A stretch of DNA of 64,000 nt from Chryseobacterium sp. YIM B08800 (GCF_026163565.1 NZ_JAPDKN010000014.1:1-64000), one strand, 5' to 3'. Positions 17,853 through 27,154 are shown, numbered from the stretch's first letter. Notes: generated by a model from the letters alone, not told the origin. A program made the numbers and translations.

Positions 17853-18947
17853 TTATAAACTTCCTTTTGTTGATGGCACATTAAAATTCTGATCAGATTG
17901 ATTGACTGCCATTTTTAATGCTTTTGCAAATGCTTTAAAAATAGATTCGATCTTGTGATGCTCATTTTCTCCTTCCACTTTTATGTTCAGATTACATTTG
18001 GCCGAATCGGTGAAAGATTTGAAAAAATGCTCAAACATTTCTGTCGGAACATCTCCAATTTTTTCACGCTTAAAATTGGCATCCCAAACCAACCAAGAGC
18101 GCCCTCCAAAATCCAGCGCAATTTGCGCTAAACAGTCGTCCATCGGAAGTAAAAAACCATATCTTTCAATACCTTTTTTCTTTCCTAAAGCTTTTAAAAC
18201 TGCTTCTCCCAAAACAATTCCTGTGTCTTCAATGGTGTGATGTTCATCAATCTGTAAATCGCCTTTTACTTTAATTTTTAAATCCAAATTGCCGTGTTTT
18301 GAAATTTGTTCAAGCATGTGATCAAAAAAATGTAAACCTGTTGAGATTTCAGACTTTCCGCTTCCATCGAGATTGATTCCTATTTCAATATCTGTTTCGT
18401 TCGTTTTTCTTGAAACTTTCGCTGTTCGCGGAATTTGCTTTAAATATTGCTCAATTTCACTCCAGTTTTCTGTCGTTAAATCTGCATCTTCGTTTTGAAT
18501 TTTATTAATAAAGATTGATTTTGAACCTAAGTTTTTTGCTAATTGAATATCCGTAATTCTGTCTCCGATAACAAAAGAATTTTCAAGATCGTAATTACCG
18601 TAAATATATTTTCCTAACAATCCAATTCCGGGTTTTCTTGTTGGTAAATTTTCACTTTCAAAACTTTTATCGATCAAAATATCATTAAAAATAATTCCTT
18701 CATTTTCAAAAGCTTTTAGCATTTTTTCTTGAGGCTCTATAAAATCTTCATAAGGAAAGCTCTCTGTTCCCAGGCCATCCTGATTGGTAACCATCACCAA
18801 TTCGTAATCTAATTCTTTTACAATTTTGGCTAAGTTTTGAAAAATTCCGGGATAGAATTCTAGCTTTTGTAAAGAATCTACCTGGAAATCTTTTGGAGGT
18901 TCTATGATTAAAGTTCCGTCACGGTCTATAAATAATACTTTTTTCAT
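17853..18947 (-). CDS. hisB: Bifunctional histidinol-phosphatase / imidazoleglycerol-phosphate dehydratase
   Basis: A 364-residue fusion. The N-terminal HAD-type phosphatase (about 1-165) begins with the nucleophile motif [10 protein letters not shown] and carries out histidinol-phosphate hydrolysis. The C-terminal IGPD domain (about 175-364) shows the metal-binding HFFDHMLEQ and [10 protein letters not shown] motifs and the second HHKIES motif. It lies between hisC (two-base gap) and hisH. Confidence 0.97.
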   Translation of the reverse strand: MKKVLFIDRDGTLIIEPPKDFQVDSLQKLEFYPGIFQNLAKIVKELDYELVMVTNQDGLGTESFPYEDFIEPQEKMLKAFENEGIIFNDILIDKSFESENLPTRKPGIGLLGKYIYGNYDLENSFVIGDRITDIQLAKNLGSKSIFINKIQNEDADLTTENWSEIEQYLKQIPRTAKVSRKTNETDIEIGINLDGSGKSEISTGLHFFDHMLEQISKHGNLDLKIKVKGDLQIDEHHTIEDTGIVLGEAVLKALGKKKGIERYGFLLPMDDCLAQIALDFGGRSWLVWDANFKREKIGDVPTEMFEHFFKSFTDSAKCNLNIKVEGENEHHKIESIFKAFAKALKMAVNQSDQNFNVPSTKGSL

Positions 18948-18949
18948 GA

Positions 18950-19969
18950 TTAAATACTTTTTAAAACCTCAATTAACTGAATGTTTTCTTCTCTGGATTC
19001 TACATTAATCCTGATACAATTTGGAATTTGAGGACTTCTTTTGCTGGTCAAAATTTCTTTTTCCAACAATTTTTCGTAAACTTTTTCTACATCTTCAAAC
19101 TCGATCAAGAAGAAATTAGCATTTGTCGGATACACTTTTTTAATACAGTTAACTGATTGAAATTCATTTTCTAACCATGAAATTTCATTTAAAATACTTT
19201 CTATGTTTACATTTTCTTGTTTATCAATGAGTTCAATTACTTTATTCGAGCTTAAAGAATTCACATTGTAAGGCGCTTTTACTGTATTAATTAACCTAAT
19301 AATTTCTGCAGAAGAATAAGCCATTCCTACTCTTGCTCCCGCCATTCCCCAGGCTTTTGAAAAGGTTTGAAGGACGATAAGATTTGGATATTTTTCTAAT
19401 AAATCAATACAAGATTCTTTACCTGAAAACTCAATATAAGCTTCATCAACCACTACAATTCCATTGAAATTTTTAATATAAAACTCAATATCTTTTACAG
19501 AATTTCCGGTAGGATTATTGGGTGAACACAGGAAAAAAACTTTGGATTTAAAATCTTTCGAAATTTTTAAGAAATCATCTTTTACAATTTCAAAATCTGC
19601 ATTTAAATCGAGTTTTATTACTTTATTTTCGTTGATAGAAGCGTAAAAACCATACATTGCAAATGATGGATTCATCATTAAAATTGAATCTTTTTTAGGC
19701 TCACAAAAAACTTTTATAATCAAATCTATTAACTCATCGCTTCCATTTCCGACTGCAATTTGATCAGCGGCAACATTTTTTATTTCTGAGAGTTTTTGCT
19801 TCAATTTTTTCTGAGTAGAATCCGGATAACGATTGAATTCACCGAACGGACTTTCATTGGCATCCAATAAAACAGGGTTTTCAAATTTATTATTGTCCCT
19901 AAAACTTATGTAAGGTTGTAATTCTAAGATATTTTTTCTTACTAAACTATTGATGTTAAATTCTTTCAT
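18950..19969 (-). CDS. hisC: Histidinol-phosphate aminotransferase
   Basis: A 339-residue PLP-dependent class I/II aminotransferase acting between HisB dehydratase and HisB phosphatase. The PLP-anchoring lysine is probably K205 in [15 protein letters not shown]; other family marks are CSPNNPTGN and VVDEAYIEF. It follows hisD with a four-base gap. The operon context makes the substrate assignment secure. Confidence 0.96.
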   Translation of the reverse strand: MKEFNINSLVRKNILELQPYISFRDNNKFENPVLLDANESPFGEFNRYPDSTQKKLKQKLSEIKNVAADQIAVGNGSDELIDLIIKVFCEPKKDSILMMNPSFAMYGFYASINENKVIKLDLNADFEIVKDDFLKISKDFKSKVFFLCSPNNPTGNSVKDIEFYIKNFNGIVVVDEAYIEFSGKESCIDLLEKYPNLIVLQTFSKAWGMAGARVGMAYSSAEIIRLINTVKAPYNVNSLSSNKVIELIDKQENVNIESILNEISWLENEFQSVNCIKKVYPTNANFFLIEFEDVEKVYEKLLEKEILTSKRSPQIPNCIRINVESREENIQLIEVLKSI

Positions 19970-19973
19970 TTTC

Positions 19974-21248
19974 TTATTTTAATCTGATTGATACAGCATT
20001 TTTGTGAGCAAATAATCCTTCTGCTTCTGCCATGAGTTCTATTGTGTTTCCTAAGTTTTGAAGTCCTTCTTTTGATAGATTCTGAAACGTAATTTTCTTC
20101 ACAAAACTGTCTAAAGAAACTCCGCTGTAATTTTTTGCAAATCCGTTGGTTGGAAGCGTGTGATTGGTTCCGCTGGCATAATCTCCCGCACTTTCACAAG
20201 AATAATTTCCAAGAAATACAGAGCCTGCATTTTGAATTTTCGGAATATATCTTTCAAAATCTTCCAAAGCTAAGATCAAATGTTCAGGGGCATACAGATT
20301 GCTGAATTCGAGGGCTTCATCGACCGTTTTCAGCAAAACAAAATGACTGTTTTTTAAAGCTTCTTTTGCAAACTCATTTCTTGGAAGTTGCTGAAGTTGT
20401 TTCTCTGTTTCTTTAATTATTTCATTAAAAATTTTCTCATCAGTTGAAAGAAAAATAACCTGACTGTCGTTTCCGTGTTCTGCCTGAGAAAGTAGATCTG
20501 CAGCGCAGTATTCTGGAATTGCCTGTTCATCAGCAATGACCAAAACTTCACTTGGTCCTGCAGGCATATCTATTGCAATATTATAATTTTGGCTAAACTC
20601 TTTTGCTGCAACAACATATTGATTTCCAGGACCAAAAATTTTATAAACATTTGGAATACTTTCTGTTCCTAAAGTCATGGCTGCAATTGCTTGAGCTCCA
20701 CCGGTTTTAAAGACTTTTGTAACACCGCAAAGTTTTGCCGTATATAAAATGGCAGCATTAATATTCCCATTTTTATCAGGCGGAGTACATAAAATAATTT
20801 CTTTACAACCAGCTAATTGAGCAGGAATTGCCAACATTAAAACTGTAGAGAACAATGGAGCGGTTCCTCCCGGAATATAGATTCCAACTTTTTCGATGGC
20901 TCTGTTTTCTCTCCAACAAACAACTCCTTTTGTTGTTTCAATCTTTTGAATTTCAGTAATTTGTGACGAATGAAATTTCGTAATATTTTCTTTTGCCTGT
21001 TGAATTGCGATTTTCAATTCTTCGTTTATTAAATTTTCTGAATTTTCTATTTCTCCTTCTGAAACTTGAATGTTTTCAACTTTAGCCTGATCAAATTTTT
21101 CATTGAAAGCTATTAAAGCCTGATTACCATTTTTTTCGACTTCATTAAAAATATCGGCTATTAATTCTGTTAACTCTTTTCTTTTTAAAACTGGTCTTTT
21201 AACTAATTCCGACCAAACTTCTTTTTGAGGATATTTATTAATTTTCAT
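19974..21248 (-). CDS. hisD: Histidinol dehydrogenase
   Basis: A 424-residue zinc- and NAD-dependent enzyme oxidising histidinol to histidine, the last two steps of the pathway. Family signatures include GIYIPGGTAPLFSTVLM, FGPGNQYVVAAK, DMPAGPSEVLVIAD and the zinc-binding region with EHGNDSQ. The length is normal. It starts one base after the hisG stop, which implies translational coupling. Confidence 0.97.
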   Translation of the reverse strand: MKINKYPQKEVWSELVKRPVLKRKELTELIADIFNEVEKNGNQALIAFNEKFDQAKVENIQVSEGEIENSENLINEELKIAIQQAKENITKFHSSQITEIQKIETTKGVVCWRENRAIEKVGIYIPGGTAPLFSTVLMLAIPAQLAGCKEIILCTPPDKNGNINAAILYTAKLCGVTKVFKTGGAQAIAAMTLGTESIPNVYKIFGPGNQYVVAAKEFSQNYNIAIDMPAGPSEVLVIADEQAIPEYCAADLLSQAEHGNDSQVIFLSTDEKIFNEIIKETEKQLQQLPRNEFAKEALKNSHFVLLKTVDEALEFSNLYAPEHLILALEDFERYIPKIQNAGSVFLGNYSCESAGDYASGTNHTLPTNGFAKNYSGVSLDSFVKKITFQNLSKEGLQNLGNTIELMAEAEGLFAHKNAVSIRLK

Positions 21249-21249
21249 T

Positions 21250-22107
21250 TTAAATCACCATTTTATCGATTGGAATAATTAAAATATCTTGTGCCCCTTT
21301 TTCCTTCAGCTCATCAATGACTTCCCAAAAACGTTCTTCATCAATGACTGAATGGATGCTGCTCCAACCCTTTTCAGCTAAAGGAATTACCGTTGGACTT
21401 TTTAAAACCGGGAGAACATTTGAGACTTCTGAGATCTTTTCATTCGGAACATTCATCAAAATATATTTTGAATTTTTTGCTCTTAAAACAGATTGAATTC
21501 TGAATAGAAATTTTTCTAGGATTTTTTGCTTGTTATTATTTAACTGAAATGTTTTTGCAAGAACAGCTTCAGACTTTAAAATGGTAACTGTTTCTCTTAA
21601 ACCATTTTTAAATAAAGTGCTTCCGGAGCTTACAATATCACAGATTCCATCAGCAAGACCAATATTTGGAGCAATTTCTACAGAGCCGGAAATAACGTGT
21701 ATCTCTGCTGAAATATTATTTTTCTGAAGAAAATTCTTCAATGTATTCGGGTAAGAAGTAGCAATTTTTTTGCCCTGAAAGTAATTGATGTTATCTGTTT
21801 CCACTTCTTTTGGAACCGCTAATGAAACTCTGCATTTTGAAAATCCTAAACTTTGGATAATTTCAATATTTTTTTGTTTTTCTGCTAAAAGATTTTCGCC
21901 GACGATGGCAATATCAACCACTCCGTCTTCCAGATATTGGGGAATATCAGAATTTCTTAAATACATGATTTCCATTGGGAAATTGTCTACAGAAACTTTG
22001 AGCTGGTCTTTTCCGTTGTTGACGAAAATTCCGCAGTCTTTGAGGAGTTGGAGCGATTCTTCGTAAAGGCGACCGCTTTTTTGTATGGCAATTTTTAATT
22101 TACTCAT
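21250..22107 (-). CDS. hisG: ATP phosphoribosyltransferase, long form
   Basis: A 285-residue enzyme joining ATP and PRPP, the first and committed step. The length and C-terminal ACT-like domain (about 210-285) mark the long, HisZ-independent form, which is feedback-inhibited by histidine. The PRPP-binding region is represented by the GLADGICDIVSSGSTL segment. It is the first structural gene of the operon, 145 bases after the leader-peptide stop, so it is controlled both by enzyme inhibition and by the attenuator. Confidence 0.96.
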   Translation of the reverse strand: MSKLKIAIQKSGRLYEESLQLLKDCGIFVNNGKDQLKVSVDNFPMEIMYLRNSDIPQYLEDGVVDIAIVGENLLAEKQKNIEIIQSLGFSKCRVSLAVPKEVETDNINYFQGKKIATSYPNTLKNFLQKNNISAEIHVISGSVEIAPNIGLADGICDIVSSGSTLFKNGLRETVTILKSEAVLAKTFQLNNNKQKILEKFLFRIQSVLRAKNSKYILMNVPNEKISEVSNVLPVLKSPTVIPLAEKGWSSIHSVIDEERFWEVIDELKEKGAQDILIIPIDKMVI

Positions 22108-22177
22108 TTTATTATTTTATATCTGAGTAAACGAAAATGATTAATTGAAATAAATTGCCCGGGAAGAATTTAGAAAC

Positions 22178-22209
22178 AAAAAAACCGTCTGTTTACTCAG
22201 ACGGTTTTT
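22178..22209 (-). terminator. his attenuator terminator hairpin
   Basis: On the minus strand CCGTCTG (22198-22204) pairs with CAGACGG (22185-22191) around a six-base loop, extended by A/T pairs and followed by seven T. The 5' arm can instead pair with AGACGG at 22249-22254, which overlaps the leader stop codon, giving a competing antiterminator. Confidence 0.9.
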
Positions 22210-22252
22210 AATTATTTTGATTTTTAACATAGTCATAGATCAACAATTCCGT

Positions 22253-22303
22253 CTAGCAGAGATGATGATAATAATGATGTACTGTTAAAAAATTCGGTTT
22301 CAT
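22253..22303 (-). CDS. hisL: his operon leader peptide
   Basis: A 16-codon reading frame, MKPNFLTVHHYYHHLC, starting at ATG 22303 and ending at TAG. It contains four His codons in the block HHYYHH. It lies about 12 bases after the predicted transcription start and just before the competing AGACGG segment and the terminator. Stalling at His codons when charged tRNA-His is scarce would leave AGACGG free to form the antiterminator; completion of translation would mask it and allow termination. The logic matches the enterobacterial his leader. The two Tyr codons are unusual. Confidence 0.88.
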   Translation of the reverse strand: MKPNFLTVHHYYHHLC

Positions 22304-22321
22304 TGTTGAAATTTTGTGGTA

Positions 22322-22351
22322 CAAATGTAGGACTAATTTTCAATCCTGCAA
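22322..22351 (-). promoter_or_regulatory. Promoter of the his operon
   Basis: On the minus strand TTG (22349-22351), a 19-base spacer and TACATTTG (22322-22329) give a full match to the Bacteroidota promoter consensus. It begins just after the stop of the upstream glycosyltransferase gene. Confidence 0.85.
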
Positions 22352-22356
22352 GAATT

Positions 22357-23457
22357 TTACGAAATAATTTTTTGATAAAGATTCATCAATTGATGAGCAA
22401 TGGGGTCATCATTGAACTTCTGAACGAACTCAAAACCTTTATCAGAACGGCGTTTCCTTTCAGATTCGCTATCCCATAAAAATTTTATTTTTGATTGAAT
22501 ATCCAAATGATTTTCGGGATTGATGTAAACAGAATCCGGACCACCTGCTTCAGGAAGACAACTTGTGTTGCTTGTAATGGTAACTGTTTTTGAAAATAAA
22601 GCTTCAATCACAGGAATTCCAAAGCCTTCAAAAAAACTTGGATAAACAAAAATATCAGCAGATTTATAAATGACAGCGAGTTCGTCCATGGAAACTCCTT
22701 CCAAAAAATAAACCTGTTTTTCCAATTTATTTTTCTGAATAAAACTTGCTATTTTCTGATAATACTTTGTCTTTCTTCCGACTACAACTAAAGGAATTTC
22801 GGTATCTTTTATTGCTTTAACGATATTAAAAAGATTTTTACGCTCTTCAATCGTTCCAACATTTAAAATAAACCGTTTTGGAAGATTGAATTTCTCTTTA
22901 GTTTTCTGAATAAATTCTTCAGATTGTTGCTCTTTAAAAGCTTTGTGACAACCTTGATAAATGACTTCAATTTTGCTTTCCGGAACTTTCAGATATTGAA
23001 TGATATCTCTTTTGGTCTGTTCTGAAATGGCAATGATTTTATCGGCTGTATTTGCCGCTTTTTTAAACTTCCAAAGATGGATTTTTCTGTCAAAAAAAGA
23101 ATAATATTGAGGATATCTTACGAATATCAAATCGTGAATGGTAACAATTTTTTTGATGGGTTTTTGGTTCCATTTCAAAGGCAATTCACCCGATAATCCA
23201 TGGAAAATATCTGCATTTTGTTTTTGTGCATCCTTTCCCATTTTAAACTGTCGAGACATTGTTCCTTTAGAGGTTTCTACAAAGGTAACATCGGATTTTT
23301 CTAAAATATCGGAACCTCTTTCCGACTTATTTTTATTGAGTAGTAAATATTGATTTTCAGGATAATATTTAGACAAAATTCTGATTAAATCTCTCGAGTA
23401 ATTCCCTAATCCTGAAGTATTATGAAAAAAACGTTTGGCATCAAATGCTATCTTCAT
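22357..23457 (-). CDS. GT4-like glycosyltransferase
   Basis: A 366-residue GT-B fold glycosyltransferase. The N-terminal domain has FDAKRFFHNTSGLGNYSRDL (glycine-rich acceptor loop); the C-terminal nucleotide-sugar domain has LNVGTIEERKNL and the EX7E-like region PSFFEGFGIPVIEAL. It probably transfers a sugar to a cell-surface glycan. Its start overlaps the upstream GT32-like gene by 17 bases, so they are co-transcribed. Donor and acceptor are unknown. Confidence 0.9.
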   Translation of the reverse strand: MKIAFDAKRFFHNTSGLGNYSRDLIRILSKYYPENQYLLLNKNKSERGSDILEKSDVTFVETSKGTMSRQFKMGKDAQKQNADIFHGLSGELPLKWNQKPIKKIVTIHDLIFVRYPQYYSFFDRKIHLWKFKKAANTADKIIAISEQTKRDIIQYLKVPESKIEVIYQGCHKAFKEQQSEEFIQKTKEKFNLPKRFILNVGTIEERKNLFNIVKAIKDTEIPLVVVGRKTKYYQKIASFIQKNKLEKQVYFLEGVSMDELAVIYKSADIFVYPSFFEGFGIPVIEALFSKTVTITSNTSCLPEAGGPDSVYINPENHLDIQSKIKFLWDSESERKRRSDKGFEFVQKFNDDPIAHQLMNLYQKIIS

Positions 23458-24115
23458 TCTCAGGTTTTATAATGTTTTGGGTAAGCTGTTTTCTCTTCCA
23501 GTGTTCAGATTTATCACTGTAAAGAAAGAATTTTCCCAGCTTATATTTAAACTGCATATTATTGTCATAATGCGGTCCCATAAATCGATGCGGAATAGTT
23601 GGATCTTCTTTTAAACAGGCTTTAACTGCGTCTGTATAAACGGTTGGTCCGGTTGTTTTATGTACATTATGAGGATAAGGATTGTTTTTGATATTATCTA
23701 AAATCATCTCCAGAGTTCTCTGTAAAAATGGGTGTCCTGCAGCATATGCAAGACCCCATTGTACATAATATGTATGTGGAATTTCATCCGTTACCAAAGC
23801 GACATCGTCTTCACGAATAAACTTTTTAATCGGCTTGTTGATTCCGCTGTCTACGTCTAAGTAAACACCACCTTTTTTATAAAGAATGGCATATCTGAAA
23901 AAATCTGCTTTGGCAGCTCCTATCGTCAGTCTGTTGTAAGCTTTCAAATATTCAGGTGGAAACTCATCTTTAAAAAAAGTCTGAATTCTATTATCATCAT
24001 AAAAATGATATTCGTATTCAGGATTTTTTTTGAGCATTCTTTTAATATGAAACTTTGTAAGCCAAGGAAGCTTATCGGTTTTAAACGTCTGAAAAATTTG
24101 TTTAGGAATTGCCAT
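23441..24115 (-). CDS. GT32-like glycosyltransferase with DXD motif
   Basis: A 224-residue enzyme resembling the sugar-binding DXD family related to yeast OCH1 and capsular polysaccharide transferases. The N-terminus IPKQIFQTFKTDKLPW and the motif GGVYLDVDSG with the metal-binding DVD are visible. It is short and lacks membrane segments. It starts 11 bases after dapD, so it may be read from the dapD promoter. With the adjacent GT4 enzyme it probably modifies a surface polysaccharide; this is inference. Confidence 0.87.
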   Translation of the reverse strand: MAIPKQIFQTFKTDKLPWLTKFHIKRMLKKNPEYEYHFYDDNRIQTFFKDEFPPEYLKAYNRLTIGAAKADFFRYAILYKKGGVYLDVDSGINKPIKKFIREDDVALVTDEIPHTYYVQWGLAYAAGHPFLQRTLEMILDNIKNNPYPHNVHKTTGPTVYTDAVKACLKEDPTIPHRFMGPHYDNNMQFKYKLGKFFLYSDKSEHWKRKQLTQNIIKPENEDSI

Positions 24116-24126
24116 TTTGCAAAGAT

Positions 24127-24939
24127 TTAAACAGCTACGTTATTTTCTCTTAAAGCATCATTAAGAGATGTTTTTTTGTCTGTAGATTCTTTTCTTTGAC
24201 CGATAATCAAAGCACAAGGAACCTGATATTCTCCTGCAGGATACTGCTTCGTATAACTTCCAGGGATTACAACTGAACGAGCAGGAACTCTACCTTTAAT
24301 TTCAATTGGAGTTTCACCTGTAACATCAATAATTTTTGTTGAAGCCGTCAATACAACATTTGCTCCCAAAACAGCTTCTTTTTCAACGTGAACTCCTTCT
24401 ACAACGATACATCTAGAACCGATAAAACAGTCATCTTCAATAATTACCGGAGCAGCCTGAAGCGGTTCTAAAACACCTCCGATACCAACACCACCACTCA
24501 AGTGAACGTTTTTACCGATTTGGGCACAACTTCCCACTGTTGCCCAAGTATCAACCATTGTTCCTGAATCTACATAAGCACCAATATTTACGTAAGAAGG
24601 CATCATAATTACACCCGGTGCAATATAAGCTCCCTCTCTTGCAACAGCATGCGGTACAACTCTAACTCCTTTTTCAGCATAGTTTTTCTTCAAAGGCATT
24701 TTATCATGAAATTCAAATGGGCCTACTTCAATAGTTTCCATCTTCTGGATCGGGAAGTACATTACTACAGCTTTCTTTACCCATTCATTCACCTGCCATC
24801 CGTTTTCTGTAGGCTCTGCGGTACGAAGTTCACCTTTGTCAACCAAAGAAATAACCTCTCTGATTGCCTTTTGGCTGTCTTCATTCTGCAATAATTCTCT
24901 GTTGTCCCAGATATTTTCAATAGTTTGTTGTAACGACAT
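24127..24939 (-). CDS. dapD: Tetrahydrodipicolinate N-succinyltransferase
   Basis: A 270-residue left-handed beta-helix acyltransferase. It transfers succinyl from succinyl-CoA to tetrahydrodipicolinate in the succinylase branch of lysine and diaminopimelate synthesis. The N-terminal helical domain (MSLQQTIENIWDNRELL) and the hexapeptide-repeat core (about 105-215, for example GAYVDSGTMVDTWATVGSCA) are clear. DAP is needed for peptidoglycan. No other dap gene is nearby; two glycosyltransferases follow closely. Confidence 0.96.
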   Translation of the reverse strand: MSLQQTIENIWDNRELLQNEDSQKAIREVISLVDKGELRTAEPTENGWQVNEWVKKAVVMYFPIQKMETIEVGPFEFHDKMPLKKNYAEKGVRVVPHAVAREGAYIAPGVIMMPSYVNIGAYVDSGTMVDTWATVGSCAQIGKNVHLSGGVGIGGVLEPLQAAPVIIEDDCFIGSRCIVVEGVHVEKEAVLGANVVLTASTKIIDVTGETPIEIKGRVPARSVVIPGSYTKQYPAGEYQVPCALIIGQRKESTDKKTSLNDALRENNVAV

Positions 24940-24974
24940 AATTATGTTTAAAATTTATTTTAAAAATTCACTGC

Positions 24975-24982
24975 CAAATATA
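24975..24982 (-). promoter_or_regulatory. -7 element of dapD
   Basis: TATATTTG on the minus strand matches TAnnTTTG, 35 bases before the dapD ATG. No good -33. Confidence 0.65.
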
Positions 24983-25048
24983 CAAAAAAGTTGGGCAAAA
25001 TTTGTGACTTAGAATAGAGGGAAGTGATTAAAATTTTATTAAATATTT

Positions 25049-25651
25049 CTATAAAAACCTCCTTACTTTGGCTTTATATTGGTGATAAACTTCATCGTGT
25101 TGTTTTAATAAAAATTCTTCTTCCAATCTGATCTGAGTCTGAATAAGAATATAGCTAATCAGGAAAAAACTTAGCGAAACTAAAGTAGGTAATGTGAAAA
25201 ACAAACCAATTAAACTTACTAAAATTCCGAGAAAAATTGGGTTTTTCGAATAATTGAAAAGCCCGGTTGTGATTAATTCTGTTTTCAGATCTTCATCAAT
25301 TCCTATTCGCCAAGAGTTTTTCATTTGAAACTGCGCAATAAGAATCCAGATTAAACTTAAAATTAACAATGCAATTCCTATATATTTAAAAATAATTTCT
25401 TTGGGTAAATTAATTTTAAAACTGCTGGAAATATCTTCAGGAAAAATGAAAAGTAAAACGGTGTAAATAAAAATAAGGAATAAGGTATATTTAAAATATC
25501 GACCAATCAATCCGTAAGCGGAATCGTCTTTTAGTAAAACATTTGGATTTTTCCCAATTCTTTTTGAAACAATAAAACTTGTTCCAAAAAAAGCGGTCAT
25601 AAAGAAAATGATAAAAAATAGAGGAATGAAAACTCGGATAAAATCTGTCAT
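25049..25651 (-). CDS. Membrane methyltransferase of the isoprenylcysteine/phospholipid methyltransferase type
   Basis: A 200-residue integral membrane protein with about five hydrophobic segments. The C-terminal part has FNYSKNPIFLG, then IRLEEEFLLKQHDEVYHQYKAKVRRF, the pattern seen in ICMT and PEMT-like families (NP, EE, Y..Y, R). These use S-adenosylmethionine to methylate lipids or small substrates in the membrane. The bacterial substrate is unknown. It is alone, with its own promoter. Confidence 0.8.
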   Translation of the reverse strand: MTDFIRVFIPLFFIIFFMTAFFGTSFIVSKRIGKNPNVLLKDDSAYGLIGRYFKYTLFLIFIYTVLLFIFPEDISSSFKINLPKEIIFKYIGIALLILSLIWILIAQFQMKNSWRIGIDEDLKTELITTGLFNYSKNPIFLGILVSLIGLFFTLPTLVSLSFFLISYILIQTQIRLEEEFLLKQHDEVYHQYKAKVRRFL

Positions 25652-25668
25652 AATTATTAATTTTTTGA

Positions 25669-25676
25669 CAAATGTA
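25669..25676 (-). promoter_or_regulatory. -7 element of the membrane methyltransferase
   Basis: TACATTTG on the minus strand, 17 bases before the ATG. The nearest upstream TTG is only 15 bases away. Confidence 0.6.
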
Positions 25677-25718
25677 GAGTTCTGTAAAATGCAATTCTAT
25701 TGCAAAGTTTAAATGTAA

Positions 25719-26294
25719 TTATAAAACTCGTTGAGCATGAAGATAGGCTTTGTTCCAGTATTTTTCGTTTAGAGAAGAGATGATCACTCCTTTAGAAGTT
25801 GATGCATGAATGAATTTTATTTCACCGTCATTTTCGATGGTGTGAACAATCCCAACATGAGAAACACGGCTTCCTCCTGAAGTTGCAAAAAACAGAAGAT
25901 CTCCCGGTTTTACTGTTTTGATATCAATTGATTTTCCTGCATCTGCCTGATCTGAAGATCTTCTTGGTAAACTAAAATTGTTATCCTGAAAAACTTTCAC
26001 GGTAAATCCGGAACAGTCAAAGCCTGAAGAAGTATTCCCACCAAATTTATACGGAGTTCCTAAATAACTTTCAGCATCTTTTAAGAGACTTTTAATAGAA
26101 CCTGAAATCTTCCCGTCAAAAGAAGAATCTAATTTTCTTAAGTTTTCAGATTTTGCAACAGTTTTCGAAGGACTTTTCTTAGAAGAAGAAACATTTTTAG
26201 CGCTTCCGCAAGAGATAATAACTGTAGAAGCTATCGCTAAAACAGCAAGATTTTTATATAATTTAATTTCCGAAAAACGCATTTCCATATTCAT
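25719..26294 (-). CDS. NlpC/P60 (C40) peptidase lipoprotein
   Basis: A 191-residue cell-wall hydrolase. A signal peptide with lipobox IISC (Cys about residue 29) indicates lipid anchoring; a Lys/Ser-rich linker leads to the C40 domain (about 70-191). The catalytic Cys is in SGFDCSGFT, the His in RVSHVGIV and the third polar residue in FIHAST. Such enzymes cleave peptide bonds in peptidoglycan stems, typically D-Glu-DAP. Several Met codons near the N-terminus make the exact start uncertain by a few residues. It is divergent from the gene at 26450. Confidence 0.92.
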   Translation of the reverse strand: MNMEMRFSEIKLYKNLAVLAIASTVIISCGSAKNVSSSKKSPSKTVAKSENLRKLDSSFDGKISGSIKSLLKDAESYLGTPYKFGGNTSSGFDCSGFTVKVFQDNNFSLPRRSSDQADAGKSIDIKTVKPGDLLFFATSGGSRVSHVGIVHTIENDGEIKFIHASTSKGVIISSLNEKYWNKAYLHAQRVL

Positions 26295-26320
26295 TTGAAA
26301 ATCAATTTATTAATTGAATA

Positions 26321-26351
26321 CAAATATAAATTATTTTTTTAAATTATACAA
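26321..26351 (-). promoter_or_regulatory. Promoter of the NlpC/P60 gene
   Basis: TATATTTG (26321-26328) with TTG at 26349-26351 and a 20-base spacer on the minus strand. Confidence 0.75.
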
Positions 26352-26425
26352 TAACTATTTTACAACTATACTACAAGTATATATTAATTATATGATAATT
26401 TTTTAAAAATGTTAAAATTTATAGC

Positions 26426-26433
26426 TATATTTG
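26426..26433 (+). promoter_or_regulatory. -7 element of the 215-residue hypothetical gene
   Basis: TATATTTG, 16 bases before the ATG at 26450. No TTG at the proper distance. Confidence 0.6.
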
Positions 26434-26449
26434 AAGCTATTTTAAAATT

Positions 26450-27097
26450 ATGGCGACATACGAAAGTTTTATTAAGCTCAACGGAGCGGTTGGTGATTTG
26501 GTTTTTTATAATCTAAATGGAAAAAATGTAGTGCGTAAAAAAAGCGGATTCAATAAAACAGCCTATAATAAAAGTCCGACGTATGAAAAAGTAAGACAAA
26601 ACAGTTTTGAATTTGGTCATTGCTCAAAAGTTGGAAAAATAATCCGTTTGAGTATTTCAAACTATATTGAGTTGGCGAATGAAGTCCTACTCTATCAAAG
26701 GTTTGCAAAGGTGATGACCAATATTAAAGATTTGGATGTAGAACATGAAAAAGGAAAAAGATCTGTAAAATCGGGTTTAAAAACTAATGAAGGACGAAAT
26801 ATTTTGCAGCAATTTCAGTTTGGAAATATTCCTAATTTTAATCAAAACACTTATATTTCACTGAGTTTGTGGGATAGAACCTTACATTTAGACAAGAAAA
26901 TTGTTGCTGATGAAGTTGTAATTGTCAGTATAAAAATAGATTTTGAAAATTATCTTACCGAATCTTTCGAAGAAGAAATAAAACTACGTAATCAAACTGA
27001 ATTGATTTTTAAAAACCATTTTTCAGAAGAAGATGATGTGATTCTTTTTGTAGCCATAAAAAAAGCTTCTCAAATTGTACAAATGGGATTTGTTTAA
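26450..27097 (+). CDS. Hypothetical protein, unrecognised
   Basis: A 215-residue protein without signal peptide or membrane segment. The N-terminal third (FIKLNGAVGDLVFYNLNGKN followed by Asn/Lys-rich turns and RQNSFEFG) resembles a recurring Bacteroidota family of small, often mobile-element-associated proteins, but I cannot name it. The rest is mixed alpha/beta with no visible catalytic motif. It has its own promoter and a perfect terminator. A tRNA gene lies 0.8 kb away but no integrase is present. The function is not inferred. Confidence 0.65.
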   Translation: MATYESFIKLNGAVGDLVFYNLNGKNVVRKKSGFNKTAYNKSPTYEKVRQNSFEFGHCSKVGKIIRLSISNYIELANEVLLYQRFAKVMTNIKDLDVEHEKGKRSVKSGLKTNEGRNILQQFQFGNIPNFNQNTYISLSLWDRTLHLDKKIVADEVVIVSIKIDFENYLTESFEEEIKLRNQTELIFKNHFSEEDDVILFVAIKKASQIVQMGFV

Positions 27098-27101
27098 ATA
27101 A

Positions 27102-27136
27102 AAAATCGGCTGCAAACAAAGTTTGCAGCCGATTTT
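27102..27136. terminator. Perfect bidirectional terminator
   Basis: AAAATCGGCTGCAAAC (27102-27117) pairs over all 16 bases with 27121-27136 around an AAA loop. It sits between two convergent genes. Confidence 0.9.
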
Positions 27137-27154
27137 AATTTATAATAGTTTTAT

